From Oscillospiraceae bacterium (GTDB lineage Bacteria > Bacillota > Clostridia > Oscillospirales > Ruminococcaceae), in NCBI GenBank assembly GCA_031266415.1, contig JAISBB010000007.1, positions 1-64,000 of the forward strand: 64,000 nt of DNA. Direction: 5' to 3'. The notes below the pieces were generated by a model that saw only the letters and a program-made list of their open reading frames with translations, had not been told where the DNA came from and made no database searches. Shown one piece after another: positions 8,050 through 15,255 of the stretch. Position 1 is the first letter of the stretch, and each line of letters opens with the position of its first letter. The translations under genes were made by a program, and so were the position numbers.

Positions 8050-8361
8050 ATGTATGCAGTAATAAAAACAGGCGGAAAACAATATAAAGTTACTACAAAC
8101 GACGAAATTTACGTTGCAAAAATTGATGCTACTGATGGGACTGAGCTTGACATGGATGTTGTTGCTGCAAATAATGGCAGTGAACTCATTGTTGACTCGG
8201 CAAAGTTGGGTACTGTGAGTGTAACTTCTAAGGTGCTAAAAAGTGCCAAAGCAAAAAAAATAACAGTATTCACATATAAACCAAAGAAAAACCAAAAACG
8301 AAAAATGGGCCACCGGCAACAATACACGAAATTGCAAATATCGGCTATTAACGGGTTATGA
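8050..8361 (+). CDS. rplU: 50S ribosomal protein L21
   Basis: A 103-residue protein of the large subunit. The N-terminal MYAVIKTGGKQYKV motif marks the true start at 8050, preceded by GGTGGGG. The C-terminal YKPKKNQKRKMGHRQQYT region is the conserved rRNA-binding part. The frame is open upstream to 7963 but homology begins at 8050. It is the first gene of the classic rplU-prp-rpmA operon. Its TGA overlaps the next ATG (ATGA). Confidence 0.97.
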   Translation: MYAVIKTGGKQYKVTTNDEIYVAKIDATDGTELDMDVVAANNGSELIVDSAKLGTVSVTSKVLKSAKAKKITVFTYKPKKNQKRKMGHRQQYTKLQISAINGL

Positions 8362-8684
8362 TTACGGCGAAGTTTACGTGTATTGGTGGCAATTTTAAAA
8401 TAATTAGTATTGCTGGGCATGCTGGTTGTTTTAAAAATGGATGTGATGTTGTTTGTGCAGCTGTTTCTTCTGCAGTTCAGATGTTAGTGAATGGTTTAAA
8501 TGAGATATTAAAACTGGGCTGCAAAGTGCACAAAAGTGAAAGCGAGATTATTTTAGTGCTTGGAACTGATAATCCTTCATATACTGAGGCAGGCCAGTTG
8601 CTATTAGAAACGTTTCGCTTACACATGGTTGCTTTGGCAGCAGAAAATGAAGGGGCAATAAAAGTGCTGATGTTGGAGGAATGA
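8358..8684 (+). CDS. prp: Ribosomal-processing cysteine protease Prp (YsxB family)
   Basis: A 108-residue cysteine protease that trims the N-terminal extension of L27 in Firmicutes and relatives. The catalytic pair is visible: His in the AGHAG segment and Cys in DVVCAAVS. The Asp of the NGCDVVC segment is also kept. The start overlaps the rplU stop by four bases and rpmA begins 3 bases after its stop, so expression is coupled to its substrate. The extended L27 beside it supports the assignment. Confidence 0.95.
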   Translation: MITAKFTCIGGNFKIISIAGHAGCFKNGCDVVCAAVSSAVQMLVNGLNEILKLGCKVHKSESEIILVLGTDNPSYTEAGQLLLETFRLHMVALAAENEGAIKVLMLEE

Positions 8685-8687
8685 CAA

Positions 8688-8966
8688 ATGTTTATTTTGG
8701 AATTACAGTTTTTTGCGCATAAAAAAGGTGCAAGTTCAACAAAAAATGGTAGAGATTCAGAATCCAAGCGGCTTGGTGTGAAAAAAGGTGATGGTCAAAT
8801 GGTTTTGGCTGGAAATATTCTCGTGCGTCAGCGTGGCACTAAAATCCACCCGGGGAGAAATGTAGGGCGCGGTTCAGACGATACACTTTTCACATTAATA
8901 AGCGGGAAAGTAAAGTTCGAGCGTTGTGGTCGTGTAAAAAAACAAGTTAGTGTTTATGCAGTTTGA
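8688..8966 (+). CDS. rpmA: 50S ribosomal protein L27 with cleavable N-terminal extension
   Basis: A 92-residue large-subunit protein whose N-terminus reaches the peptidyl-transferase centre. It begins MFILELQFF before AHKKG, the Firmicutes-type extension cut by Prp between Phe and Ala. The rest is standard ([34 protein letters not shown]). A GGAGG site lies 7 bases before the ATG. It is the last gene of the operon. No clear terminator follows. Confidence 0.97.
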   Translation: MFILELQFFAHKKGASSTKNGRDSESKRLGVKKGDGQMVLAGNILVRQRGTKIHPGRNVGRGSDDTLFTLISGKVKFERCGRVKKQVSVYAV

Positions 8967-9837
8967 GGAAATAAGGTTAAAGTGTGTTTGGGGGTGAATT
9001 TCTGTTTAAACAACAACTTTTGCATGAATTAAGTGAAAAAAAGCTCCGCTGTGAGATTATGAAGAAAGTATTTTATTGTAAATTGATATGTTAAGGCAAT
9101 TTCAGTCGCGTGAAATACAGAATGTTCCCTTGACAAGTTTTTCTTGTTGCTTTAAAATAGTTTGTGGTTGTTGTGCGAATTTTTAATGGGTGGACGTAGT
9201 ATATTTCTGCTGTTTGAGTTTGTAAACTATTCAGCCGATAATCGTGATATTCTGGTAATCAGTTCAGTCGCAGATGGTGCCTTAAAAATGGGCTAGTTTC
9301 TGAAATAAAAATTTCTACTCAATGAAAATTTATTCTTTATTTAATGCCCCGTAGTTTGTGTAAGAGTTATGTATGCAATTATCTTGTTTATAACTCTGAA
9401 GTGTATTGCAAGCTGTTGGGGTTATTTTTGTGAGTAGAAGCTTCTTATTTTAATTGCGTAATTGCGATTAATCGCTGTTGTGTTTGATTTTGTTGTGAAA
9501 GGGTGTGAAATTTATTTATTTTTAGATTGATGTGTTTTTTGTCGGGAGTGTCTGATTTGATTGCGCTTTAATTGGAGTTTAAAAAATAATTGCGAACAGT
9601 TTATGCCAAACTCGGTTTGTGTTCCCTCAAGGTTAATTTCAGCTGCAGTTTCGCAAACATATGAAAAAGAGTTCTAAATTTTATTGTCAAATTGTATTTT
9701 GTGTAGTTATCGATAAGATAAGGCGGCCTTTTGTTTTCTTGGGGATTTTTTGTGATGATTCTCGCAAACTTCCAAGTGCTGGATTAATATTTTTAGTTTA
9801 GCATAGTTTTTTTGTTTATGAAAAGGAGGTAGTGAAA
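8967..9837. other. 870-base gap between rpmA and the secreted-protein cluster
   Basis: No gene of normal length is supported on either strand. A good promoter lies at 9130-9158. A 36-codon frame at 9186-9296 has no ribosome binding site. Near 9745-9775 one frame reads FCDDSRKL, which resembles the C-terminal FDPDSRTL motif of the secreted family downstream, so part of the gap may be a decayed paralog. Otherwise I see only AT-rich sequence with scattered stops. Confidence 0.5.
9130..9158 (+). promoter_or_regulatory. Consensus-like sigma-A promoter with no gene close downstream
   Basis: TTGACA (9130-9135), 17-base spacer, TAAAAT (9153-9158). The first supported start codon downstream is about 670 bases away at 9838. 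It may drive an untranslated RNA, a long leader, or a gene now decayed. Confidence 0.6.
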
Positions 9838-10212
9838 ATGTTTAAGAAAGTAATTGTGGGAATTTTGATGTTGTTTGTTTTGAGCTCTTTTACTGGAACA
9901 AGTGTATCTGAGATTGTGCTTACTTCTGAAGAAGCACAAAACTTCACGCATTGCATCTCCTGGGTAGGTGCCAAAAAAGGGCAGAAAACGAACAAACCTG
10001 TTATTCGGGATGGGAGACGTTTTTTGAGTGAGCTTTTTTTTCGAGTTGCAGCTGCAGCTAGGTGTCGAGCTCCAAATTTATCTGACGAAGAAACAACGGT
10101 GTTGGCAAAAACTGAGTCAGGTTCTCATATTATGGATATCGAAATTAAGTGTGGCCATGATAGGTGGAAAATACGTTTTGATTCTCAGGATCGATCTCTC
10201 GTGATGCTTTGA
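9838..10212 (+). CDS. Small secreted protein, cluster member 1
   Basis: A 124-residue protein with a signal peptide: FKK, then a hydrophobic core of about 15 residues, then SSFTGTSVS. The mature part has three Cys and ends with IRFDSQDRSLVML, the tail motif shared with the other members of this cluster. ATG at 9838 is chosen because AAGGAGG lies 8 bases upstream; a GTG two codons earlier would be too close. A decayed copy of its mature region lies at 11160-11440. No known family is recognised. It is probably exported by Sec and released or surface-bound. Confidence 0.8.
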   Translation: MFKKVIVGILMLFVLSSFTGTSVSEIVLTSEEAQNFTHCISWVGAKKGQKTNKPVIRDGRRFLSELFFRVAAAARCRAPNLSDEETTVLAKTESGSHIMDIEIKCGHDRWKIRFDSQDRSLVML

Positions 10213-10282
10213 TGCTTGGGGCCTTATGGGTAGTGTGCAATTTTCCAGAACATGTGGTATTCTTTTTTAATTTTGCAAAAAG

Positions 10283-10315
10283 TTGTATGTTTGTTGTATG
10301 TTTGTTGTATGTTTA
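10283..10315. repeat. Three tandem copies of an 11-bp unit before cluster member 2
   Basis: The unit ttgtatgtttg occurs at 10283-10293 and 10294-10304, with a one-base variant at 10305-10315. It runs directly into TAAAAT (10314-10319), a possible -10 element, so copy number would change the spacing to any -35 upstream. Confidence 0.85.
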
Positions 10316-10350
10316 AAATAATTTAGGAAGGGGATAGTAAAATAGTAAAA

Positions 10351-10755
10351 ATGTTCAAGAAAATAATTATAGGGTTTTTAGCATTGTGTTTTTTGAATTT
10401 AGGGATAGTGACAAATGTTTTTGCTGGTATTGAAAACATGTCGGAAGATGACGTTAAAGGGTTAAAAACTTTTTGTGATTTAATCGAAAAATTTGGTTCC
10501 GACCATGCTAAAATGAAAGCCCCAAATCTTGTAAAACTCTTACGTGATTATACATTTACTGCTGACAACGAAGTGTCTGACCAAATTCCCTCAAATGTAG
10601 AAAACTGTGCCACAGGTATTTCCATAAGAACAAACGAGAGCACTCCAGAGGTTTTAATAATTAATGTGTATGATAAATTTATTTGTGTCCAGTTTGGTTT
10701 TAATCCAACGTTGAGAACTTTCGCAAGACTTCAGAGTTGGCGTCAATTTTGTTGA
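10351..10755 (+). CDS. Small secreted protein, cluster member 2
   Basis: A 134-residue protein with a signal peptide (FKKIIIGFLALCFL core, probable cleavage after VFA). The mature part begins with an acidic MSEDDVKGL helix comparable to the DEGQTEQI and TEEQNDQV helices of members 6 and 7. It contains four Cys and ends with FGFNPTLRTFARL, a variant of the family tail. A GGAAGGGG site lies rather far (about 17 bases) upstream. Function is unknown; it is the most diverged intact member. A terminator follows at 10901-10953. Confidence 0.8.
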   Translation: MFKKIIIGFLALCFLNLGIVTNVFAGIENMSEDDVKGLKTFCDLIEKFGSDHAKMKAPNLVKLLRDYTFTADNEVSDQIPSNVENCATGISIRTNESTPEVLIINVYDKFICVQFGFNPTLRTFARLQSWRQFC

Positions 10756-10900
10756 CTGGTGTTTTAGATTTGATACTTTGTGGCTTTGAGTACGGCAATA
10801 CCTAGTGTGTTTTACTTGTGATTTATTCCCTTGCTGGAATGTCTGTTTCGTTTACTGAATAGCATAAGGCGTAACGTAAAAGGTACGGCGGTTAATAGAG

Positions 10901-10953
10901 AATTTCAAACCACATAACCCCATGAAAGAAGGTTTTGTGGTTTGAAATTTTTT
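10901..10953 (+). terminator. Terminator after cluster member 2
   Basis: A perfect 14-bp stem (AATTTCAAACCACA with its complement at 10936-10949), a 21-base loop, then a run of T through 10953. Because AT pairs border both arms it may also work in the other direction, though no minus-strand gene needs it. Confidence 0.8.
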
Positions 10954-11038
10954 CGTCTTTATCTTTTTTATCTTTAATTCTTTTAAGAATGTTCGAAAAA
11001 TATTAAACTCATTAATTGTTCAAAAAGCTATAAATACC

Positions 11039-11110
11039 ATTGAATTTATAGCCAAATTTATCTATATTTTATATTGGCATAGCAATATAACATCTGATAT
11101 AATTACAATT
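11039..11110 (+). promoter_or_regulatory. Promoter repeat, copy A
   Basis: This 72-base segment matches 12460-12531 at 60 of 72 positions without gaps. It contains TTGGCA (11074-11079), an 18-base spacer and TATAAT (11098-11103). The -10 region and the following TACAATT are identical in the two copies, which supports function. It would drive the decayed copy at 11160 and the interrupted gene at 11560. Confidence 0.75.
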
Positions 11111-11159
11111 ACTGAAATAAATATTAATTATATTAAATAGTGACATTTTCAAAACAAAA

Positions 11160-11440
11160 GAATATCTTTACGGGAAATAGCATGCACGAAATATTATGCA
11201 TTGCATCCACTGATTCACCGAAAAAGACGTAGACTACAAACTAAAAAGACGGTTGTTTGGGTTGCTATACTTTTTTTGAGTGATTTTTTTGTGGGTTGTA
11301 ACCGAAGTTGGGTGCCTGAATCTGAATCTATTGTCGAAGTGACAACGAGTTTAACAAGAACTGAGGCAAGTTCTCGTGCTTATAGATATTGAGTATTCGG
11401 TGGGTGAATTTTTAAAATCGGTCGATCGTGATGATTAAAT
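11160..11440 (+). pseudogene. Decayed copy of cluster member 1, without signal peptide
   Basis: DNA from about 11190 matches the mature part of the 9838 gene: a shared GCATTGCATC block, then FLSDFF against FLSELF, TTSLTRTEAS against TTVLAKTESG, and IDIE against MDIE. The homologous frame contains a TGA after the HCIH segment and a frame change near 11385. The product tail is scrambled before GATCGTGATGAT. No signal peptide precedes it. A 63-residue frame at 11201-11392 is part of this remnant and I do not treat it as a gene. Confidence 0.7.
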
Positions 11441-11559
11441 GCTTTGTATCTCTGATGATAAGTGTGCAGTCTCACAGAAATGCGGTGTTTTCTCTCGATG
11501 TTGGGTTTTAGGTTTTGTTGGTTGATGTTAAACATAGTTGTATAGAGGAGATAGTTAGT

Positions 11560-11919
11560 ATGCTTAAGAAAATAATTGGCGGAATTTTAACGTTGTATGC
11601 TTTAAGTTCTGTGTCGGTTCCAAATGTTTCTGCTGCTGGGCTAACATATTCGCAAATTTGGGGAGTAATAGGTCTGCTTTCTCAAATTGACGATATTGGT
11701 TGGCAGGCAGTTCGAAATAACTTCCCAAATGAGGCGCACTTTTTACAATCTTTGGCGATTTGTTCTTCTAACGATTGTGGTGCAGTTGGCCCAGCAATAA
11801 TGAGTCAGAACGGCTACGTTTAGCGCAAGCTAAACTCTCCTTTAATTTTTATATCTGATGGCAATAGAGAAGCCTGGTTTTTTCTTGATTCAAGTGCGCG
11901 AACGTTTGAAAGGATTTAA
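11560..11919 (+). pseudogene. Secreted-family member interrupted by one in-frame amber codon
   Basis: ATG at 11560 follows GAGGAG. The first 87 codons encode the family signal peptide (MLKKIIGGILTLYALSS, PNVSA) and a mature helix (IDDIGWQAVRNNFPNEAHFL) resembling members 6 and 7. A TAG stands at 11821-11823. Beyond it the same frame continues for 31 codons and encodes WFFLDSSARTFERI, the family's C-terminal motif, ending at TAA 11917-11919. No frameshift is present. Either this is a recent nonsense mutation or the stop is read through. TAG is an ordinary stop elsewhere in the window (for example after 21709-22275). Confidence 0.75.
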
Positions 11920-11992
11920 AGTTGCAGTGACAAAAGTATCTGCTGTTAGGTTTTGTTTGTTGATATTTAAGAATAGTTTTATTGGGGCGATA

Positions 11993-12358
11993 ATGAGAAT
12001 GTTGGAAAAATTGATATTAGGGATTTTAATGTTTTTTGCTTTGAGTTCTGTTGCAGTTGCGGTTCCGAATGTTTCTGCTGTTAGACTATAGAGTGAGCTA
12101 GCGTTGTATATATGCGTTGTTGACTGTAATCGTTTGAGCGCAGCTCTAGCTGAGTTTCTGCCTCGGCCAATCTTGTTCAACGCGCGTTGTATCATGTGAG
12201 TGCCAAAAAATGTTTTTCCCCCCCCGAATATTAGAAAACCCGGTACGGATATTTGGCTACTGTTGTCAGGATGGTTTTGTAAATTTGTTGTGGTCAAAGG
12301 TCATAGACGAGCCCAATTTACTTTTGATTTAGCTTCGCGGATTCTTGTAAGAATTTAA
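11993..12358 (+). pseudogene. Secreted-family member with two in-frame stops
   Basis: ATG at 11993 (or 11999) opens a signal peptide (MLEKLILGILMFFALSS, VPNVSA) that stops at TAG 12089-12091. The same frame continues, crosses TGA 12197-12199 and a run of eight C, and ends with QFTFDLASRILVRI before TAA 12356-12358, matching the family tail QFDPDSRTLVRL. All pieces are in one frame, so only point mutations are needed to explain the damage. The intact part would give a free 32-33-residue signal peptide. Confidence 0.75.
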
Positions 12359-12653
12359 AGCTGCTTCAAATGTGTTTTTTATTGTAGTTTCTTTCTTTCT
12401 TTAGAGTAATGGCCGTTTTTTTATTACACACACAATTTGTGTAAACATTATAAAATATTATTGAATTTATAATCAAATTTCTCTATATACTATATTGACA
12501 TGTCGATATAGTATTTGATATAATTACAATTGCGAAAAGAAATATGCACTGTGCGTACGAAGAGTGGATGTTTTTAAACGAAATATTCCGCTTTGAGTTT
12601 TTGGGTTTTATCAGTTGGTGTTTAAAAATTATTTTATGGAGGAGAGACTTAAG
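12359..12653. other. Spacer holding promoter copy B and a conserved leader
   Basis: No gene is supported. It contains promoter repeat copy B (12460-12531). From about 12602 it contains a leader (gggtttt..gttggtgttt) that resembles those before 11560 and 11993. Confidence 0.7.
12460..12531 (+). promoter_or_regulatory. Promoter repeat, copy B
   Basis: The second copy of the 72-base segment at 11039-11110. It has a consensus TTGACA (12495-12500), an 18-base spacer and TATAAT (12519-12524). It lies 120 bases upstream of the two best-preserved family members, which it probably transcribes together. Confidence 0.8.
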
Positions 12654-13118
12654 ATGTTAAAGAAAAAGAAAATGATTTCAGGAGTTTTAGCGTTGTGTGC
12701 TTTGAGTTCTGTTGCGGTGCCAAATGTGTCTGCCGTGAAAGTTCCGGTTACGGTAACAACCGTCCACAAACTGGCTACTCACGAAAAAAGGATGCTGTTA
12801 GACGAAGGGCAAACTGAGCAAATACAAAACGTGTTGAATACAATTCAAACATATGGTTGGGACTATGCCAAACGCGAAAAGTCTGATGCGGCTTTGTTTC
12901 TTATCGAACTGTTTGTTGCTATTCACAATATAAGTATGCGTAACGAGGGTGACGAGATTTTAGTTGGAGAAGCTCTGACTGATGTTAATGGGCCAGGAGT
13001 TGTTATTGTAATGAATGGAGTTAGGAAGGCCCGCCATATAGTTCGCACTATCGGTAACACCGGTTCTATATATCAGTTTGATCCAGATTCTCGAACTCTT
13101 GTAAGACTTGGTGTATAG
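12654..13118 (+). CDS. Small secreted protein, cluster member 6
   Basis: A 154-residue protein. The signal peptide (LKKKKMISG, hydrophobic core LALCALSSVAV, PNVSA cleavage site) is nearly identical to those of the 11560, 11993 and 13193 genes. The mature part has an acidic amphipathic helix (MLLDEGQTEQIQNVLNTIQ), a WDYAKREKSDAALFLIELF helix and the tail YQFDPDSRTLVRL. It contains no Cys after the signal peptide. GGAGGAG lies 9 bases before the ATG. It is a paralog of the next gene over its whole length. I recognise no known domain. Confidence 0.85.
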   Translation: MLKKKKMISGVLALCALSSVAVPNVSAVKVPVTVTTVHKLATHEKRMLLDEGQTEQIQNVLNTIQTYGWDYAKREKSDAALFLIELFVAIHNISMRNEGDEILVGEALTDVNGPGVVIVMNGVRKARHIVRTIGNTGSIYQFDPDSRTLVRLGV

Positions 13119-13192
13119 GTGTAACCTTGTTAAGTTTTTAAATTTCGCTGATTTGTTGTCGTAGTATTTAAAATGGTTAGGGAGATAGTGAG

Positions 13193-13687
13193 ATGTTAAA
13201 GAAGATAGTTTCAGGAGTTTTGGTGTTGTGTGCTTTGTGTTCTACAGCGGTTCTAAATGTTTCTGCTAAACCGGTGACAACTATGGTTGGTGTAACAACA
13301 GTTGTTAATCAATCGGGGCGTAAACAAAAGGCGATGCTGTTTACTGAAGAGCAAAATGATCAAGTAGTAACCGTGGTGAATTTAATTCAAAAGCAGGATT
13401 GGGATGGTGCCAAAGAACAAAATCCGGATTTAGCTAGTTTTTTTCTTGAGTTGCTTTGTCGTGTACCTAACGTATATTGTCACGATCCGGGTCGCTCGAA
13501 GATTGGAATTGGCGGTGACTCGGATTTCCGTGTAGAAAAAACGTCAGCGATGGTTTATGTAGAGTTGTTAGAAGGGAGTGTCACAATGTATTTGATAAAG
13601 CTTGTTTATAACGAGGGACGTAGTACTAGCACGTACAAGTTTGATTCAAATGCTAAAACTCTTGAAGATGTGGCGCGCACGTTTTAA
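13193..13687 (+). CDS. Small secreted protein, cluster member 7
   Basis: A 164-residue paralog of the preceding gene. The signal peptide (LKKIVSGVLVLCALCS, LNVSA) is followed by TTVVNQ, then MLFTEEQNDQVVTVVNLIQ, WDGAKEQNPDLASFFLELL and a tail YKFDSNAKTLEDV. Two Cys in the middle (LLCRV, VYCHD) could form a disulfide. GGGAGATAGTGAG precedes the ATG, and it lies 74 bases after member 6, so the two are probably co-transcribed from copy B of the promoter repeat. The strong bidirectional terminator at 13730 ends the unit. Confidence 0.85.
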   Translation: MLKKIVSGVLVLCALCSTAVLNVSAKPVTTMVGVTTVVNQSGRKQKAMLFTEEQNDQVVTVVNLIQKQDWDGAKEQNPDLASFFLELLCRVPNVYCHDPGRSKIGIGGDSDFRVEKTSAMVYVELLEGSVTMYLIKLVYNEGRSTSTYKFDSNAKTLEDVARTF

Positions 13688-13729
13688 TTGGCCTATATAG
13701 AAGCATGTCTAGTAACTGTTTAAAAATTT

Positions 13730-13793
13730 AATTAATACAAAAAAAAGAACCGGCAAGGATTTCCTTTTTTCCGGTTCTTTTTTTGTATTAATT
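13730..13793. terminator. Bidirectional terminator between the secreted cluster and glyS
   Basis: A stem of more than 20 bp: an AATTAATACA arm, an A8/T7 tract and GAACCGG/CCGGTTC, with a 17-base loop. The A and T tracts give a T-run in both directions, so it serves both the plus-strand cluster and the minus-strand glyS. Confidence 0.9.
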
Positions 13794-13821
13794 TTTTGTA
13801 ATTTGCAGGATAAATTTAATT

Positions 13822-15195
13822 CTAAAACTCAATATTGCGGATTATATATTCTGCTAAATCTGTGATTTTTAGCTGGCTTTGTTGCATGGTATCTCGTTGC
13901 CGAACTGTAACAGATTCGTTTTCCTGTGATTCGAAATCATAGGTTATGCAAAAGGGTGTTCCAATTTCATCTTGGCGTCTGTATCGCTTTCCAATTGAGC
14001 CAGCTTCATCGAAATCAATAGGGAAGTATTTTGAAAGATGATTACAAATTTTTTCGGCAGGAGGTGAGAGTTTTTTTACCAGTGGTAAAACACACGCCTT
14101 TTTAGGTGCGAGTGCTGGGTGTAATTTCAAAACAACTCGTGTGTTGCCATCTGGCAACTGTTCTTCTGTATATGCATCACACAAAAATGCAAGAACAACT
14201 CGGTCTGCTCCCAGCGAAGGTTCTATCACAAATGGGACATAGTGTTCGTTTGTTTGTTGGTCAAAATATTCTAAATTTTTGCAACTGTGTTTCATGTGCT
14301 GTGCAAGGTCGTAATCAGTACGATTTGCAATTCCCCAAAGTTCCCCCCACCCAAATGGGAATAAATATTCAATGTCTGTTGTCCCTCTGGAGTAATGTGA
14401 CAGTTCGTGTTTTTCGTGATCTCGTAGCCGAATGTTTGTTTGCGTCATGTTAAGAGATAGTAGCCAATTGTGGCAAAAAGAACGCCAAAATTTGAACCAT
14501 TTTTCAGATGTTTCTGGTTTACAGAAAAATTCAAGTTCCATTTGTTCAAACTCTCTTGTTCGAAAAATAAAGTTCCCGGGTGTAATTTCATTACGAAACG
14601 CCTTTCCTATTTGTGCAATTCCAAACGGGATTTTTTTTCGTGTTGTTTTTTGTACGTTTACGAAATTAACAAATATTCCTTGTGCTGTTTCGGGGCGTAA
14701 AAATATCTCGTTTTTGTGTTCTTCTATTACACCTTGAAATGTTTTAAACATGAGATTGAATTTACGAACGTGTGTGAAATTTTGCGCTTCGCATTGGGGA
14801 CACTTAATGTTATGTTTCAAAACAAATTCATCTAATTCTTGATTGCTTAAGCCATCTACATTAATCCCTGTTTGTTGCGCAATAGTTGTATCTGCTCTGT
14901 GGCGTGTTTTGCAGTTTTTGCAATCTATTAAAGGGTCGGTGAAATTCCCAATGTGCCCAGAAGCAATCCACACTTGTGGATTCATTAGAGTTGCGGAATC
15001 AATTCCCACGTTTAGGTTTTGTTCTTGTACAAATTTTTTCCACCAAGCTCGTTTTATGTTGTTTTTTAGTTCTACTCCAAGTGGGCCATAATCCCATGTG
15101 TTTGCCAAGCCGCCATAAATTTCGGAACCAGCGTAAATAAATCCTTTATTTTTGCAGAAGTTTACAATTTGTTCCATAGATTTTTCTTTACTCAA
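13822..15195 (-). CDS. glyS: Glycyl-tRNA synthetase, homodimeric type
   Basis: Class II synthetase charging tRNA-Gly. It has 457 residues, typical of the bacterial alpha-2 form. Visible features are the N-terminal [13 protein letters not shown], a Cys4 zinc site (CKNC and CPQC), motif 2 ([22 protein letters not shown]), the [23 protein letters not shown] glycine-recognition region and motif 3 ([16 protein letters not shown]). A TTG start at 15195 follows GGAGGAATTAAA. A shorter ATG lies six codons on but is less well placed. The upstream gap of 60 bases is too small for a T-box. Confidence 0.97.
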   Translation of the reverse strand: MSKEKSMEQIVNFCKNKGFIYAGSEIYGGLANTWDYGPLGVELKNNIKRAWWKKFVQEQNLNVGIDSATLMNPQVWIASGHIGNFTDPLIDCKNCKTRHRADTTIAQQTGINVDGLSNQELDEFVLKHNIKCPQCEAQNFTHVRKFNLMFKTFQGVIEEHKNEIFLRPETAQGIFVNFVNVQKTTRKKIPFGIAQIGKAFRNEITPGNFIFRTREFEQMELEFFCKPETSEKWFKFWRSFCHNWLLSLNMTQTNIRLRDHEKHELSHYSRGTTDIEYLFPFGWGELWGIANRTDYDLAQHMKHSCKNLEYFDQQTNEHYVPFVIEPSLGADRVVLAFLCDAYTEEQLPDGNTRVVLKLHPALAPKKACVLPLVKKLSPPAEKICNHLSKYFPIDFDEAGSIGKRYRRQDEIGTPFCITYDFESQENESVTVRQRDTMQQSQLKITDLAEYIIRNIEF

Positions 15196-15255
15196 TTTAA
15201 TTCCTCCCCTCCAGTTGATTTTGTTTTGGATTTTGCAGTTACTGTAAATATATAA

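Larger units (their letters stand above)
10756..11159. other. Spacer between cluster members, holding a terminator and a promoter repeat
   Basis: No coding frame is supported. It contains the terminator at 10901-10953 and the first copy of a 72-bp promoter repeat at 11039-11110. The remainder is very AT-rich. Confidence 0.7.

Noticed and set aside
9186-9296. 36-codon frame starting ATG in the gap after rpmA
   Set aside because: It lies just after a good promoter and reads smoothly, but has no ribosome binding site and no recognisable product.
11201-11392. 63-codon frame that could be taken as a gene
   Set aside because: It is a fragment of a decayed copy of the 9838 gene, in a shifted frame and without a signal peptide.
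11560-12358. Genetic code change with TAG as a sense codon
   Set aside because: Housekeeping-type genes in the window end in TAG normally (for example the genes ending at 22275 and 28203), so TAG is a working stop.
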